NCBI RefSeq assembly: GCF_900103185.1 | Contig: NZ_FNJD01000008.1 | Span: 81,156-145,155 of the forward strand | Length of the DNA: 64,000 nt | Direction of reading: 5' to 3' | DNA from: Sulfitobacter litoralis | Lineage (GTDB): Bacteria > Pseudomonadota > Alphaproteobacteria > Rhodobacterales > Rhodobacteraceae | In this document: positions 8,566-17,692 of the stretch, piece by piece | How the letters are laid out: every line of letters starts with the position of its first letter | Numbering within the stretch: the stretch's first letter is position 1 | Made by a program: the position numbers and the translations under genes | Notes under the pieces: generated by a model | Told to the model about the DNA's origin: nothing | Database searches by the model: none | What the model saw: only the letters and a program-made list of their open reading frames with translations

Positions 8566-9570
8566 TCAGGATGGGTCAGCGGCAACACGCACCATGCGCT
8601 TACCTTTGTTTTCACCGGCCAGCAGACCGATCAACGCCTGTGGCGCGTTTTCCAGTCCGTCGATGATATCTTCGGTTACCTTGATCTGCCCCGCATCGAC
8701 CCAGGTCTGCAACGCGCGCAGCGCCTTGGCGTCGTTCTGGGTCCAGTCCATCACGATGAACCCCTCCATCCGCAGACGTTTGACCACGACCAAACCGGGC
8801 AGGTTGCGCGGGCCGGTGGGGGTTTCCGTGTCATACTGGCTGACAGCACCACAGCAGACGATGCGGCCCTTTTCGTTCATCGCAAACAACGCCGCCTCGA
8901 GCACGGTGCCACCGACGTTGTCGAAATAGACATCCACGCCGTCGGGGCAGGCAGCGCGCAGGGCTTTGGACATGCCGGGGGCACGGTAGTCGATGCAGGC
9001 GTCAAAGCCCAATTCTTCCGTCACCCATTTGCATTTTTCCGCCCCACCGGCGATGCCCACGACCCGACAGCCAAGCGCCTTGGCGATCTGGCCGACATAG
9101 CCACCGACCGACCCTGCGGCTGCCGACACCAGCACGGTTTCACCCGCGACCGGTTGCCCGACCGAGATCAGCCCGTGATAGGCGGTTTTGCCCGCGATGC
9201 CGTAGACGGACATCAGGTTCGACAACTGCGGCACCTTTGGCAGCTTCTCGCATTTGCGCGCATCGGCGACGACAAAGTTCGACCAAGTCGCCTCGGACGC
9301 GACGATATCGCCCACGGCCAGACGGTCGCTGTTGCTTTCGACGACTTCGCAGATGGCATAGGTCGGCATGGCGTCGCCCGCATTTACAGCGGCGCGGTAG
9401 GTGGCCCCCTTCATCCACGACCGGTTGGCCGCGTCGATGGACATCAGGATCACCTTGAGCAGCACCTGACCGTCGCCCGCTACGGGCATATCAGCTGTGG
9501 TCTGCCTGAAGTGCTCAGCTGTCAGCGAATCGCTGGGCAGCTCTGCGATAACAATTTGTGTGTTGGTCAT
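8566..9570 (-). CDS. NADP-dependent medium-chain dehydrogenase/reductase (CurA-like)
   Basis: 334 aa. Zinc-free MDR fold with a cofactor motif AAAGSVGGYVGQIAKALGCRVVGIAGG (quoted in part: AGSVGGYVGQ) and the downstream FDNVGGTVLEAAL typical of leukotriene B4 12-hydroxydehydrogenase / curcumin reductase relatives. Members reduce the C=C bond of alpha,beta-unsaturated ketones or aldehydes with NADPH. The tail tolerates PTGPRNLP, a family mark. It sits 18 bp from the upstream quinone-reductase-like gene and 13 bp from the MaoC gene, so the three are likely one transcript. The physiological substrate is unknown. Confidence 0.87.
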   Translation of the reverse strand: MTNTQIVIAELPSDSLTAEHFRQTTADMPVAGDGQVLLKVILMSIDAANRSWMKGATYRAAVNAGDAMPTYAICEVVESNSDRLAVGDIVASEATWSNFVVADARKCEKLPKVPQLSNLMSVYGIAGKTAYHGLISVGQPVAGETVLVSAAAGSVGGYVGQIAKALGCRVVGIAGGAEKCKWVTEELGFDACIDYRAPGMSKALRAACPDGVDVYFDNVGGTVLEAALFAMNEKGRIVCCGAVSQYDTETPTGPRNLPGLVVVKRLRMEGFIVMDWTQNDAKALRALQTWVDAGQIKVTEDIIDGLENAPQALIGLLAGENKGKRMVRVAADPS

Positions 9571-9588
9571 TTTGGTTGTCCTTCCTGA

Positions 9589-10587
9589 TTATTGAACATC
9601 CAAAACGACTTTGCCCTGCACCTTGCGGTCTTGCATCAGGTTCAGCGCGTCGGCGGCTTTCTCCAGCGGGAAGCGGGCCGAGATGCGCGGTTTGATCTGA
9701 CCGTCAGCATACATGCGGAACAGATCGGCCATGTTTTCGGCATGTACCTTGGGTTCACGTGCCGTATGCGCGCCCCAGAAAACACCCATGATCTGCGAGC
9801 CTTTCAGCAACGTCAGGTTCAGTGGGATTTTGGGGATGCCAGCGGGGAAGCCTACGACCAGATAGCGGCCTTTCCAGGCCAGCGCGCGCACAGCGGGTTC
9901 TGCATAGGCACCGCCGACGGCGTCATAGACCACATCGACGCCTTCGCCGCCCGACAGCTTCTTGATCTCGTCCGAGAAGGCTTTTTGCGTGGCGCGGTCA
10001 TCCATGTCGCGGCTATAGATGATCGTTTCATCGGCGCCTAAATCACGACAGAACTGCGCTTTTTCTTCCGACGATACCGCGGCGATGACCCGCACGCCCG
10101 AAGCTTTGGCCAGTTCGATCGCGGCGGCACCGACACCACCCGCAGCGCCCATGATCAGCAAAGATTCGCCGGGCTGGATTTCGGCCCGGTTTTTTAGGGC
10201 GTGATGTGAGGTCCCATAGGTCAGAACCAGACATGACGCTTCGTCATATGGCATCGCGTCGGGGATCTTCATGACCCTTTCCGCGTCAACAATGATGTCT
10301 GTCGCAAAGCCGCCAAAGCCGGTCATTGCCAGCACGCGGTCGCCGACTGTAACGTTGGAAACGCCCTCTCCCACGGCGTCCACATCGCCGGCAACTTCAC
10401 CACCTGGGGCAAAGGGGCGTTGCGGCTTCATCTGGTAAAGATCCTTGATAATCAAGGTGTCAGGGAAGTTCAGCCCCGCCGCACGCACACGGATTCGGAC
10501 CTGACCTTTCTTGGGTTCGGGCTGTGGTAGCTCGGTCAGTTCCAGTGTTTCGGGGCCGCCGGGGGCAGTGCTAAGCATGGCTTTCAT
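9589..10587 (-). CDS. NADPH:quinone oxidoreductase family protein (MDR superfamily)
   Basis: 332 aa. GroES-like N-terminal domain with AAGLNFPDTLI, and a Rossmann domain with GAAGGVGAAAIELAK. No structural-zinc cysteine cluster is seen, as expected for quinone reductase / crotonyl-CoA reductase-like MDRs. It is first in the minus-strand trio and divergent from the acyl-CoA dehydrogenase at 10713. The strong GGAGG sits before the ATG. Substrate could be a quinone or an enoyl thioester; the acyl-CoA neighbourhood favours the latter. Confidence 0.87.
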   Translation of the reverse strand: MKAMLSTAPGGPETLELTELPQPEPKKGQVRIRVRAAGLNFPDTLIIKDLYQMKPQRPFAPGGEVAGDVDAVGEGVSNVTVGDRVLAMTGFGGFATDIIVDAERVMKIPDAMPYDEASCLVLTYGTSHHALKNRAEIQPGESLLIMGAAGGVGAAAIELAKASGVRVIAAVSSEEKAQFCRDLGADETIIYSRDMDDRATQKAFSDEIKKLSGGEGVDVVYDAVGGAYAEPAVRALAWKGRYLVVGFPAGIPKIPLNLTLLKGSQIMGVFWGAHTAREPKVHAENMADLFRMYADGQIKPRISARFPLEKAADALNLMQDRKVQGKVVLDVQ

Positions 10588-10661
10588 CGGGTCTTTCCTC
10601 CTCTAGAATTTGCAAAGCAATAGGCGCGTTCAGAAACTGTCTTGTCAATCGAATTTCGAAA

Positions 10662-10673
10662 TGCAATTTTGCA
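10662..10673. promoter_or_regulatory. Possible operator in divergent promoter region
   Basis: Inverted repeat TGCAA-TT-TTGCA lies between the start codons at 10587 (minus) and 10713 (plus). A minus-strand TTGACA (10649-10644) nearby could be the -35 of the quinone-reductase operon. A shared regulator, perhaps the IclR protein at 17693, is a guess. Confidence 0.3.
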
Positions 10674-10712
10674 GTGCGGAATTGGAGTTCGCAAAACGAG
10701 GGGGGAGATAAG

Positions 10713-11888
10713 ATGCAGTCCGAACAGGAACTGGAGGGTTTCCGCGCGGAGTTGCGCGATTGGCTTGAGGCAAACTGCCCAGCCGAAATGCGCGGCGGTG
10801 AGCCGAGTGAAGCATCGATATGCTGGGGTGGCAAGAATTTTGAGTTCGAATCCGACGCGCAACGCGTCTGGTTAGAGCGCGCCGCGTCCAAGGGCTATAC
10901 CGTGCCCACATGGCCCGTCGAATACGGCGGGGCAGGGATGAACCGCGCGCAAGAAAAGATTTTCAAAGAAGAGATGGACCGGATCGAGGCGCGCAACCCG
11001 TTGCAAAGCTTTGGTATCTGGATGCTTGGGCCCGCCTTGCTGCACTTTGGCACGCATGAGCAGAAACTGCATTATTTGCCCCCGATCGCACGTGGTGAAG
11101 TCCGCTGGTGTCAGGGCTATTCCGAGCCAGGGGCAGGGTCGGATCTGGCCAGTGTCCAGACCAAGGGCGAAGACAAGGGCGACCATTGGCTGGTGAACGG
11201 CCAGAAAATATGGACCTCTTATGCCGACAAAGCCGACTGGATTTTTGCGCTGATCCGCACGGATCGTGATGCATCCAAGCATAACGGCATTTCCTTTCTG
11301 CTGATCGACATGGAAGACGACGGCGTCGAAACCCGCCCGATCAAACTGATTTCCGGTGCGTCCGTGTTCTGCGAAACGTTCTTTACCAATGTGAAGGTGC
11401 CCAAGGACCGCATCGTTGGCGAAGAGAACCGCGGTTGGGATGTTGCAAAATATCTGCTGACCCACGAGCGCGAGATGATCTCGGGCGGGGGGCAGGGCCT
11501 TTCGGGCGGTCGCGCACTTGGTGCGGTGCTGAACGAATCTTTGGCCGAAGGGCAAGAGATGGACACCGTGCTGCGCGCTGACGCGATGCGCTGCGAGGTT
11601 GACGCGCTTGCCATTGGGCTCACGCTTGAACGCTACAAAGACCAAGCCGAAGCAGGCACTGGCGCAGGCAATGCGTCCGCGATGCTGAAATACATGGGCA
11701 CAGAGCTGAACATGCAGCGCCATGAATTGCTGATGGCCGCTGGCGGCAGCGATGCGCTGGAATGGGACGGGCCGTTGGGCAACCGCCCGGCGGACTGGCT
11801 GCGCACTAAGGCCAATTCAATCGAAGGCGGCACAAGCGAGGTGATGCTGAGCATTATCTCCCGCCGCGTGCTTGGGCTTCCGGGGTAA
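10713..11888 (+). CDS. Acyl-CoA dehydrogenase, subunit 1 of a probable heteromeric pair
   Basis: 391 aa. ACAD fold: N-terminal helices, the FAD/substrate segment WCQGYSEPGAGSDLAS, and the C-terminal NSIEGGTSEVMLSIISRRVLG that binds FAD. The start MQSEQELEG is chosen because GGGGGAG lies just before it. A second ACAD gene begins 4 bp after the stop. Such adjacent pairs, as in steroid and branched side-chain degradation, form alpha2beta2 enzymes in which one subunit supplies the catalytic base. The operon continues with SDRs and a thiolase. Substrate is unknown. Confidence 0.92.
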   Translation: MQSEQELEGFRAELRDWLEANCPAEMRGGEPSEASICWGGKNFEFESDAQRVWLERAASKGYTVPTWPVEYGGAGMNRAQEKIFKEEMDRIEARNPLQSFGIWMLGPALLHFGTHEQKLHYLPPIARGEVRWCQGYSEPGAGSDLASVQTKGEDKGDHWLVNGQKIWTSYADKADWIFALIRTDRDASKHNGISFLLIDMEDDGVETRPIKLISGASVFCETFFTNVKVPKDRIVGEENRGWDVAKYLLTHEREMISGGGQGLSGGRALGAVLNESLAEGQEMDTVLRADAMRCEVDALAIGLTLERYKDQAEAGTGAGNASAMLKYMGTELNMQRHELLMAAGGSDALEWDGPLGNRPADWLRTKANSIEGGTSEVMLSIISRRVLGLPG

Positions 11889-11892
11889 GATC

Positions 11893-13008
11893 ATGGTAAA
11901 ATTAGTATTGACAGAAGACGAAACCATGCTGGTCGACGCAGCGCGCGGTTTCCTTGATAAATCCGCCCCCGTCAAAGCATTCCGCGACCTGCGCGATGCG
12001 GGCAAAACGTATGACGCCAAGATGTGGAAAGAGATGGCCGCGATGGGATGGGCCGGTGTGCTGGTTCCTGAAAGCGCAGGTGGTGTCGATATGGGCCATG
12101 CTGCTGCGGGAATTCTGGCGCAAGAAATGGGCAAGACGCTGGCCGTGAGCCCCTTTCTTTCGACAGCGGTGATCGCCGCAACAGCCCTGCGCAACGTCAG
12201 CGACGCGCGCGCCGAAGCTGCACTCGCCAAGATTGCCAGCGGTGACGCGACTTATGCGCTGGCGGTGGATGAGACATCGAAGTTTGACCCAAACGCCACC
12301 GCGATGGTTGCCACATCCGAAGGCAACGGTTTCCGCCTGACGGGCAAGAAGACCTTTGTCGTCGATGGTGCCTTGGCAGACCGGTTGCTGGTGCTGGCCA
12401 AGACCGACAATGGGTTGACCCTGTTCGACATTCCCGCAGACCGTGCAGGCATCACGCGCAATGCGCAGAACATGATCGACGCACGCGATTCTGCGCGGAT
12501 CGACTTCGACAATGTCGAAGCGACGGGCGATGATGTGCTGGGTCAGGTCGATGACGCCATGACCGTGCTCAAACCCGCGATAGAGGCAGGACAGGCCGCA
12601 CTGGCCGCTGAAATGGCCGGCGTCGCTGCGGGGGCGTTCGGGATGACCGTTGGGTATCTGAAAGAGCGCAAACAATTCGGCACGTTGATCGGCACTTTCC
12701 AAGCCTTGCAACACCGCGCCGCCCACTTGTGGTGCGAGATCGAAGTCACCGCCTCTGCCGTGTTGCACGCGGGGCGCAAGCTCGACGAAGATCCCGATAA
12801 TGTCACCATGGCTGTATCGCTCGCCAAGGCCCGCGCGACATCGACGGCCAAGCTGGCGGTGATCGAAGGGGTACAGATGCACGGCGGGATCGGCATGACC
12901 GATGCTTTCGACATCGGATTTTACATGAAGCGCGCCCGCGTTGGCGCCGAATGGCTGGGGGACTACGGCTATCACGCCGCCCAAGTTGCCAAGCACAGAG
13001 GATTCTAA
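11893..13008 (+). CDS. Acyl-CoA dehydrogenase, subunit 2 of a probable heteromeric pair
   Basis: 371 aa, starting MVKLVLTEDETML. It contains the C-terminal ACAD helical domain (KERKQFGTLIGTFQALQHRAA and VQMHGGIGMTDAFD) but a more divergent middle domain than its neighbour, which is the usual asymmetry in heteromeric ACADs. The IGMTDAFDIGFYMKRA segment replaces the standard catalytic-Glu region seen in short-chain ACADs. Gap to the upstream ACAD is 4 bp and to the next SDR 3 bp, so co-translation is likely. Confidence 0.9.
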   Translation: MVKLVLTEDETMLVDAARGFLDKSAPVKAFRDLRDAGKTYDAKMWKEMAAMGWAGVLVPESAGGVDMGHAAAGILAQEMGKTLAVSPFLSTAVIAATALRNVSDARAEAALAKIASGDATYALAVDETSKFDPNATAMVATSEGNGFRLTGKKTFVVDGALADRLLVLAKTDNGLTLFDIPADRAGITRNAQNMIDARDSARIDFDNVEATGDDVLGQVDDAMTVLKPAIEAGQAALAAEMAGVAAGAFGMTVGYLKERKQFGTLIGTFQALQHRAAHLWCEIEVTASAVLHAGRKLDEDPDNVTMAVSLAKARATSTAKLAVIEGVQMHGGIGMTDAFDIGFYMKRARVGAEWLGDYGYHAAQVAKHRGF

Positions 13009-13011
13009 GTC

Positions 13012-13833
13012 ATGGATATTCAGACACTTTTCGGGCTCGAGGGCAAAACCGCGCTGGTCACAGGCGGGGCGACCGGGATTGGCCGGATGGCGGCCGAGGC
13101 GCTGGTGCGCGCCGGTGCCCGCGTGTTGATCGCCAGCCGTAAGGGCGAGGCCTGCGAAGCCGTAGCGAAAGAGCTGAACGCGCTCGGGGCCTCTGGCTCA
13201 GCCGAGGGGTTCGCGGGCGATGTAGGCACCGAAGAAGGTGTCGACGCGATGGTTGCAGCCGTGAAGGAACGCACCCAGAGCCTCGATATTTTGATGAACA
13301 ACGCGGGTATCACTTGGGGCGCACCTTTGGGTGACTTTCCGTTCAAGGCCTGGGGCAAGGTCATGGACGTGAATGTCGCGGGTCTGTTCGATCTGACGCA
13401 AAAGCTGCTGCCGCTGCTTAAGGTAAACGCGACGATCGAAGATCCGGCGCGGGTGGTGAATGTCGGGTCGGTGATGGGTGAACGCGAGATGGGCGACGGT
13501 GCCTACAGCTATTCTGCCTCGAAGGCCGCGGTGATCCACCTGAGCAAGATCCTTGCCAAGGAACTGGCGGGCGATGCAATCACGGTGAATGCATTGGCCC
13601 CCGGACCTTTCGTATCGCGCATGACCGCTTTTGCGACCCATGACGAAGGCATGCGCAGCAAGGTGGGCGACGACGTGCCCTTGCGCCGCGTCGGGACCGA
13701 TACGGATATCGCGGGCTGCATGCTGTTTCTATGCGGCAAGGGCGGGGCCTATATCACAGGTGCCGTGGTGCCTGTCAGCGGCGGTATCAATGTGATGAGC
13801 GGGCCTAACATCTTTGAACAAGCACTGCACTAA
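13012..13833 (+). CDS. Short-chain dehydrogenase/reductase
   Basis: 273 aa classical SDR. The nucleotide motif GGATGIGRMAAE is near residue 22, NNAG near 94, Ser in NVGSVMGE and the catalytic YSASK near residue 167. In this operon it could oxidise a 3-hydroxyacyl-CoA or reduce an oxo intermediate. It lies 3 bp downstream of the second ACAD and 9 bp upstream of another SDR. The exact substrate cannot be told from sequence. Confidence 0.9.
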   Translation: MDIQTLFGLEGKTALVTGGATGIGRMAAEALVRAGARVLIASRKGEACEAVAKELNALGASGSAEGFAGDVGTEEGVDAMVAAVKERTQSLDILMNNAGITWGAPLGDFPFKAWGKVMDVNVAGLFDLTQKLLPLLKVNATIEDPARVVNVGSVMGEREMGDGAYSYSASKAAVIHLSKILAKELAGDAITVNALAPGPFVSRMTAFATHDEGMRSKVGDDVPLRRVGTDTDIAGCMLFLCGKGGAYITGAVVPVSGGINVMSGPNIFEQALH

Positions 13834-13842
13834 GGGGCGATG

Positions 13843-14769
13843 ATGGAAATTCGTTTTGACAATCGCGTGGCCATTGTTACCGGCGCAGGCACGGGACTGG
13901 GGCGCAGCCATGCGCTTGGTCTCGCGGCACGCGGTGCCAAGGTTATGGTCAATGATCTAGGGGTGACAACCGACGGGCAGGGGGCATCCTCGGCTGCTGC
14001 CGAAGCGGTCGCGCAAGAAATCCGCGACGCGGGCGGCGAGGCGATGGCGCATGGCTGCGATGTGTCGGACGAGGCAGGCGTCAAGGATATGGTCGCACAG
14101 GTCATGGACGCCTGGGGCCGCATCGACATTGTGGTGAACAACGCAGGCATCTTACGGGACAAAACGTTCTCGAAAATGGAGATGTCGGATTTCCGCAAGG
14201 TCGTCGACGTGCATCTGATCGGGTCTGCGAATGTGACCCATGCCTGCTGGCCGATCATGCGCCAACAAAAATACGGGCGCATTGTGCTGACATCCTCGGC
14301 GTCGGGGCTGTATGGCAACTTTGGCCAGTCCAACTATGGCGCGGCCAAAGCGGCGATGATGGGGCTGATGAACGTGCTGCATCTGGAAGGCGCGCGCGAC
14401 AATATCCGCGTCAACACGCTTGCCCCCACAGCGGCCACACGGATGACCGCCGACCTGCTGCCCGAACAGGCGCAGGCGTTGCTGGCGCCTGAAACCATCA
14501 CCCCCGGCCTGCTGTACCTCGTCAGCGAGGACGGCCCCAGCCGCGTGATCCTTGGGGCAGGGGCAGGCGGGTTCGCTCAAACCCGTATTTACGAAACGGA
14601 AGGCGTGACCTTGACCGGCGACGAGAATACCCCTGAAGGTGTCGCATCCGCTTTCGACAAAATCACCGACGAGACAGGCCAGCAAGAGCTGACCGATGCC
14701 TTTAGTCAAACGAAGAAATACGCTCTCAATTCAGCCAAGGCCCAAGGTCTTGATCTGGATTGGGGCTAA
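13843..14769 (+). CDS. SDR related to the 3-hydroxyacyl-CoA dehydrogenase domain of peroxisomal MFE-2
   Basis: 308 aa. It begins MEIRFDNRVAIVTGAGTGLG; a second ATG immediately upstream (13840) is equally possible. Motifs: GAGTGLGRSHA, VNDLG, NNAGILRDKTF, TSSASGLYGNFGQSNYGAAK (YGAAK catalytic). NDLG plus ILRDKTF is characteristic of the (3R)-hydroxyacyl-CoA dehydrogenase domain of MFE-2/HSD17B4-like proteins. An extra C-terminal segment of about 60 residues extends past the SDR core. It probably catalyses the hydroxyacyl-CoA oxidation step before the thiolase encoded next. Confidence 0.9.
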   Translation: MEIRFDNRVAIVTGAGTGLGRSHALGLAARGAKVMVNDLGVTTDGQGASSAAAEAVAQEIRDAGGEAMAHGCDVSDEAGVKDMVAQVMDAWGRIDIVVNNAGILRDKTFSKMEMSDFRKVVDVHLIGSANVTHACWPIMRQQKYGRIVLTSSASGLYGNFGQSNYGAAKAAMMGLMNVLHLEGARDNIRVNTLAPTAATRMTADLLPEQAQALLAPETITPGLLYLVSEDGPSRVILGAGAGGFAQTRIYETEGVTLTGDENTPEGVASAFDKITDETGQQELTDAFSQTKKYALNSAKAQGLDLDWG

Positions 14770-14796
14770 CAGACGAAATTTCAAAGGGAGATCACC

Positions 14797-15993
14797 ATGC
14801 GTGACGCAGTAATCGTATCCACAGCCCGTACCCCGATCGGCAAAGCCTATCGCGGTGCGTTCAACGCAACCACACCACAAGCGCTTGCCGCGCACGCCAT
14901 CGAGCACGCCGTGAAGCGCGCCGGGCTTGACGGGTCGGAAATCTCTGACTGCGTTATCGGGTCGGCATTGCAACAGGGCCATCAGGCGGGCAACATTGCA
15001 CGTCAAGCCGCCATTCGCGCGGGTCTGCCGGTGACCGTTGCAGGCATGTCGCTGGACCGTCAGTGTGCCTCGGGCATGATGGCAATTGCCACCGCGGCCA
15101 AGCAGGTTATCACCGACGGCATGGATATTGTCATCGGCGGCGGCGTCGACAGCATTTCCATGGTGCAAACACCAGAGATGCGCGTCAGCGCCGACCCTTG
15201 GCTCAAGCAGAACAAGCCCGAAATCTATATGACCATGCTGGAAACAGCTGAAAACGTGGCCGAGCGCTATAACGTCAGCCGCGAAGCGCAAGACGAATAC
15301 GCAGCACGCAGCCAAGAGCTGACGCACCAAGCGCAGCAGGCGGGCCGTTTTGACGACGAGATCGTCGGAATGACCACCACAATGATGGTTCAGGACAAAG
15401 CCACCAAAGAGATTTCCAAGCACGAAGTTACGTTGGAAAAAGATGAGGGCAACCGTCCTGGCACCACGGCCGAAAGCCTTGCAGGTCTGAAGCCTGTGTT
15501 CAAAGACGGTATCCACCTGCCCGAAGGCAAGTTCATCACCGCGGGTAACGCCTCGCAGCTCTCCGATGGCGCATCTGCCGCCGTGGTCATGGAAGCCAAG
15601 GAAGCCGAACGCCGCGGTCTTCAGCCACTGGGCCGCTACGTTGGTGTGATGGCCGCAGGCTGCGAGCCTGACGAGATGGGTATCGGTCCGATCTATGCCG
15701 TGCCAAAGCTGCTGGAAGCGCATGGGCTGAAGATCGAGGACATCGGTCTGTGGGAATTGAACGAAGCCTTCGCCTGCCAGGTTATCGCCTCGCGCGACAA
15801 GCTGGGCATCCCGGACGAGCTGTTGAACGTGGACGGCGGCGCGATTTCGATCGGTCACCCCTACGGCATGTCGGGCGCGCGCATGGTTGGCCACGCGCTG
15901 ATCGAAGGCAAGCGTCGCGGTGCCAAATATGTTGTCTGCACCATGTGTGTCGGTGGCGGCATGGGCGCTGCTGGCCTCTTCGAGGTTCTGTAA
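14797..15993 (+). CDS. Acetyl-CoA C-acyltransferase (thiolase)
   Basis: 398 aa, full-length degradative thiolase. The nucleophile Cys is in [10 protein letters not shown] (near residue 90), the catalytic His in [17 protein letters not shown], and the second Cys in [11 protein letters not shown]. It cleaves a 3-oxoacyl-CoA with CoA to acetyl-CoA (or propionyl-CoA) and a shortened acyl-CoA, the last beta-oxidation step of this operon. AAAGGGAG precedes the ATG. No fadB-like partner is adjacent; the two SDRs take that role. Confidence 0.95.
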   Translation: MRDAVIVSTARTPIGKAYRGAFNATTPQALAAHAIEHAVKRAGLDGSEISDCVIGSALQQGHQAGNIARQAAIRAGLPVTVAGMSLDRQCASGMMAIATAAKQVITDGMDIVIGGGVDSISMVQTPEMRVSADPWLKQNKPEIYMTMLETAENVAERYNVSREAQDEYAARSQELTHQAQQAGRFDDEIVGMTTTMMVQDKATKEISKHEVTLEKDEGNRPGTTAESLAGLKPVFKDGIHLPEGKFITAGNASQLSDGASAAVVMEAKEAERRGLQPLGRYVGVMAAGCEPDEMGIGPIYAVPKLLEAHGLKIEDIGLWELNEAFACQVIASRDKLGIPDELLNVDGGAISIGHPYGMSGARMVGHALIEGKRRGAKYVVCTMCVGGGMGAAGLFEVL

Positions 15994-15999
15994 ACCGCT

Positions 16000-16647
16000 A
16001 TGGGAGAGCTACTGGTCATACGTCACGGTCAGGCGTCCTTTGGGGCTGACAACTACGACAAGCTGTCGGACCTTGGGCACCGGCAATCCGAGGCCGTTGG
16101 CCAGTTGCTTCGCGATACAGGTTGGGTGCCGGACCGTACGATCACCGGCACCCTGACCCGCCAGAAAGAAACGCTTGCCTCGATGGGATTCGAGGCAGGC
16201 GATACACACCCCGGGCTGAATGAATATGATTTCCAGGACTTGCTGAACGCGCGCTATAAAGGGGCCGTTCCGGATCTGGTAAAAGGCGACCGCAAGGTAC
16301 ATTTTCGTACCCTGCGCGAGACCGTTTTTCAGTGGCAGGCCGACGAAATCGAAGGCCCAGCCGAAACTTGGGGCAGTTTTACCAACCGCGTAGAAGCCGC
16401 CCGCCTGATCGCCTGTGCCGAAGGGGCCGAGCGTGTGCTGGCCGTGAGCTCGGGCGGCGTGATCGGACAGCTTACAGCTGCATCCCTCGGGGCACCGCAC
16501 AAAATGATGATGACCTTGAACCTGCAAATCAAGAACACATCAATTACCAAATTCGTCTTCACCAAGTCCGCGTTTTTCTTGCATGAATTCAACGCGACCC
16601 CGCATCTGATGTCAGCCCAGACCGCTGGCATGCTGACCTATAGTTAA
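16000..16647 (+). CDS. Histidine phosphatase family protein
   Basis: 215 aa. The N-terminal RHG motif (VIRHGQASFG) carries the phospho-accepting His; a second active-site His is not obvious in the usual place, although SSGGVIGQL marks the later core strand. Members range from sugar-phosphate to small-molecule phosphatases. Genes of this type recur next to APH-like kinases and ACADs in acyl-CoA operons, so a role paired with the following kinase-like gene is plausible but unproven. Confidence 0.82.
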   Translation: MGELLVIRHGQASFGADNYDKLSDLGHRQSEAVGQLLRDTGWVPDRTITGTLTRQKETLASMGFEAGDTHPGLNEYDFQDLLNARYKGAVPDLVKGDRKVHFRTLRETVFQWQADEIEGPAETWGSFTNRVEAARLIACAEGAERVLAVSSGGVIGQLTAASLGAPHKMMMTLNLQIKNTSITKFVFTKSAFFLHEFNATPHLMSAQTAGMLTYS

Positions 16648-16659
16648 GGAACGGTAGCC

Positions 16660-17691
16660 ATGAGCACAGACACCCAGACACTCGATATTCCAAAGGTCAG
16701 CGCCTATCTGGAAAAACACCTTGAGGGCTTTGAAGGCCCGCTTGAGGTCTCTAAGTTTCAGGCGGGGCAATCGAACCCGACCTTCTTGTTGAAAACCCCG
16801 TCGCGCAACTATGTGCTACGCCGCAAGCCGCCGGGGGTTCTGTTGAAATCCGCCCATGCGGTTGATCGTGAGTTCCGCGTGCAAAAAGCGTTGCAGGATA
16901 CCGATGTGCCGGTGTCGAAAATGCACCTGCTGTGCGAAGATGACGATGTCATCGGGTCGGCCTTCTATATCATGGACCACATCGACGGGCGCAACTTTAT
17001 GGACCCGCGCATGCCCGAGATGGACAAGGCAGGCCGCGCCGGTGTCATCGACGAGATGAACCGCGTGTTGGCGGCTTTGCACGATGTGGATATCGATGCA
17101 GTTGGCCTGTCGGACTATGGCCCTCCCGGCAACTACTATGAACGTCAGGTCGCGCGCTGGACCAAACAGTACCGCGCCTCCGAGACCGAAGACCTGCCGG
17201 CGATGAATCAGCTGATCGAAAAGCTGACCGCGAGCATCCCAGAAGACGACGGGCAGCGCACGCTGGTGCATGGCGACTATCGCATCGACAATATGATGTT
17301 CGAAAAAGACGGCACCAATTGCTTGGCCATTCTGGACTGGGAACTGTCGACCATTGGCCATCCTTACGCCGACCTTGCCGCCGTAATCATGCAATGGCAG
17401 ATGCCCGCGGGCACCGAAGGGCGCGGCTTTGGCGGAGAGGACCGCGCAGCGCTTGGCGTGCCGACCGATGCTGAATTCATCGCGAAATACTGCGAACGCC
17501 GCGGGTTGGAAGGGATCGACAACTTTGGCTTCTACCTTGCGTTCTGCTTCTTCCGCATGGCGGGGATCATTCAGGGCGTGCTGAAACGTGCGCTGGACGG
17601 CAATGCCTCCAACCCCGAACGCGCGATGAAGGTCGGTGCCTATGTGCCGGTATTTGCGGAAAACGGGCTTAAAGCGTTGGAAGGCAAATAA
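16660..17691 (+). CDS. Aminoglycoside-phosphotransferase-like kinase (ACAD10/11 N-domain type)
   Basis: 343 aa. The APH kinase motifs are clear: LVHGDYRIDNMMF (catalytic loop, HGD and the metal-binding N) and ILDWELSTIGHPYADLA (DFG-like DWE). This subfamily is the stand-alone form of the kinase domain that is fused to acyl-CoA dehydrogenase in animal ACAD10/11, where a 4-hydroxyacyl-CoA is phosphorylated for removal of the hydroxyl group. That makes 4-hydroxy acids a candidate substrate for the operon; this is inference. Overlaps nothing; the IclR gene starts 1 bp after the stop. Confidence 0.88.
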   Translation: MSTDTQTLDIPKVSAYLEKHLEGFEGPLEVSKFQAGQSNPTFLLKTPSRNYVLRRKPPGVLLKSAHAVDREFRVQKALQDTDVPVSKMHLLCEDDDVIGSAFYIMDHIDGRNFMDPRMPEMDKAGRAGVIDEMNRVLAALHDVDIDAVGLSDYGPPGNYYERQVARWTKQYRASETEDLPAMNQLIEKLTASIPEDDGQRTLVHGDYRIDNMMFEKDGTNCLAILDWELSTIGHPYADLAAVIMQWQMPAGTEGRGFGGEDRAALGVPTDAEFIAKYCERRGLEGIDNFGFYLAFCFFRMAGIIQGVLKRALDGNASNPERAMKVGAYVPVFAENGLKALEGK

Positions 17692-17692
17692 G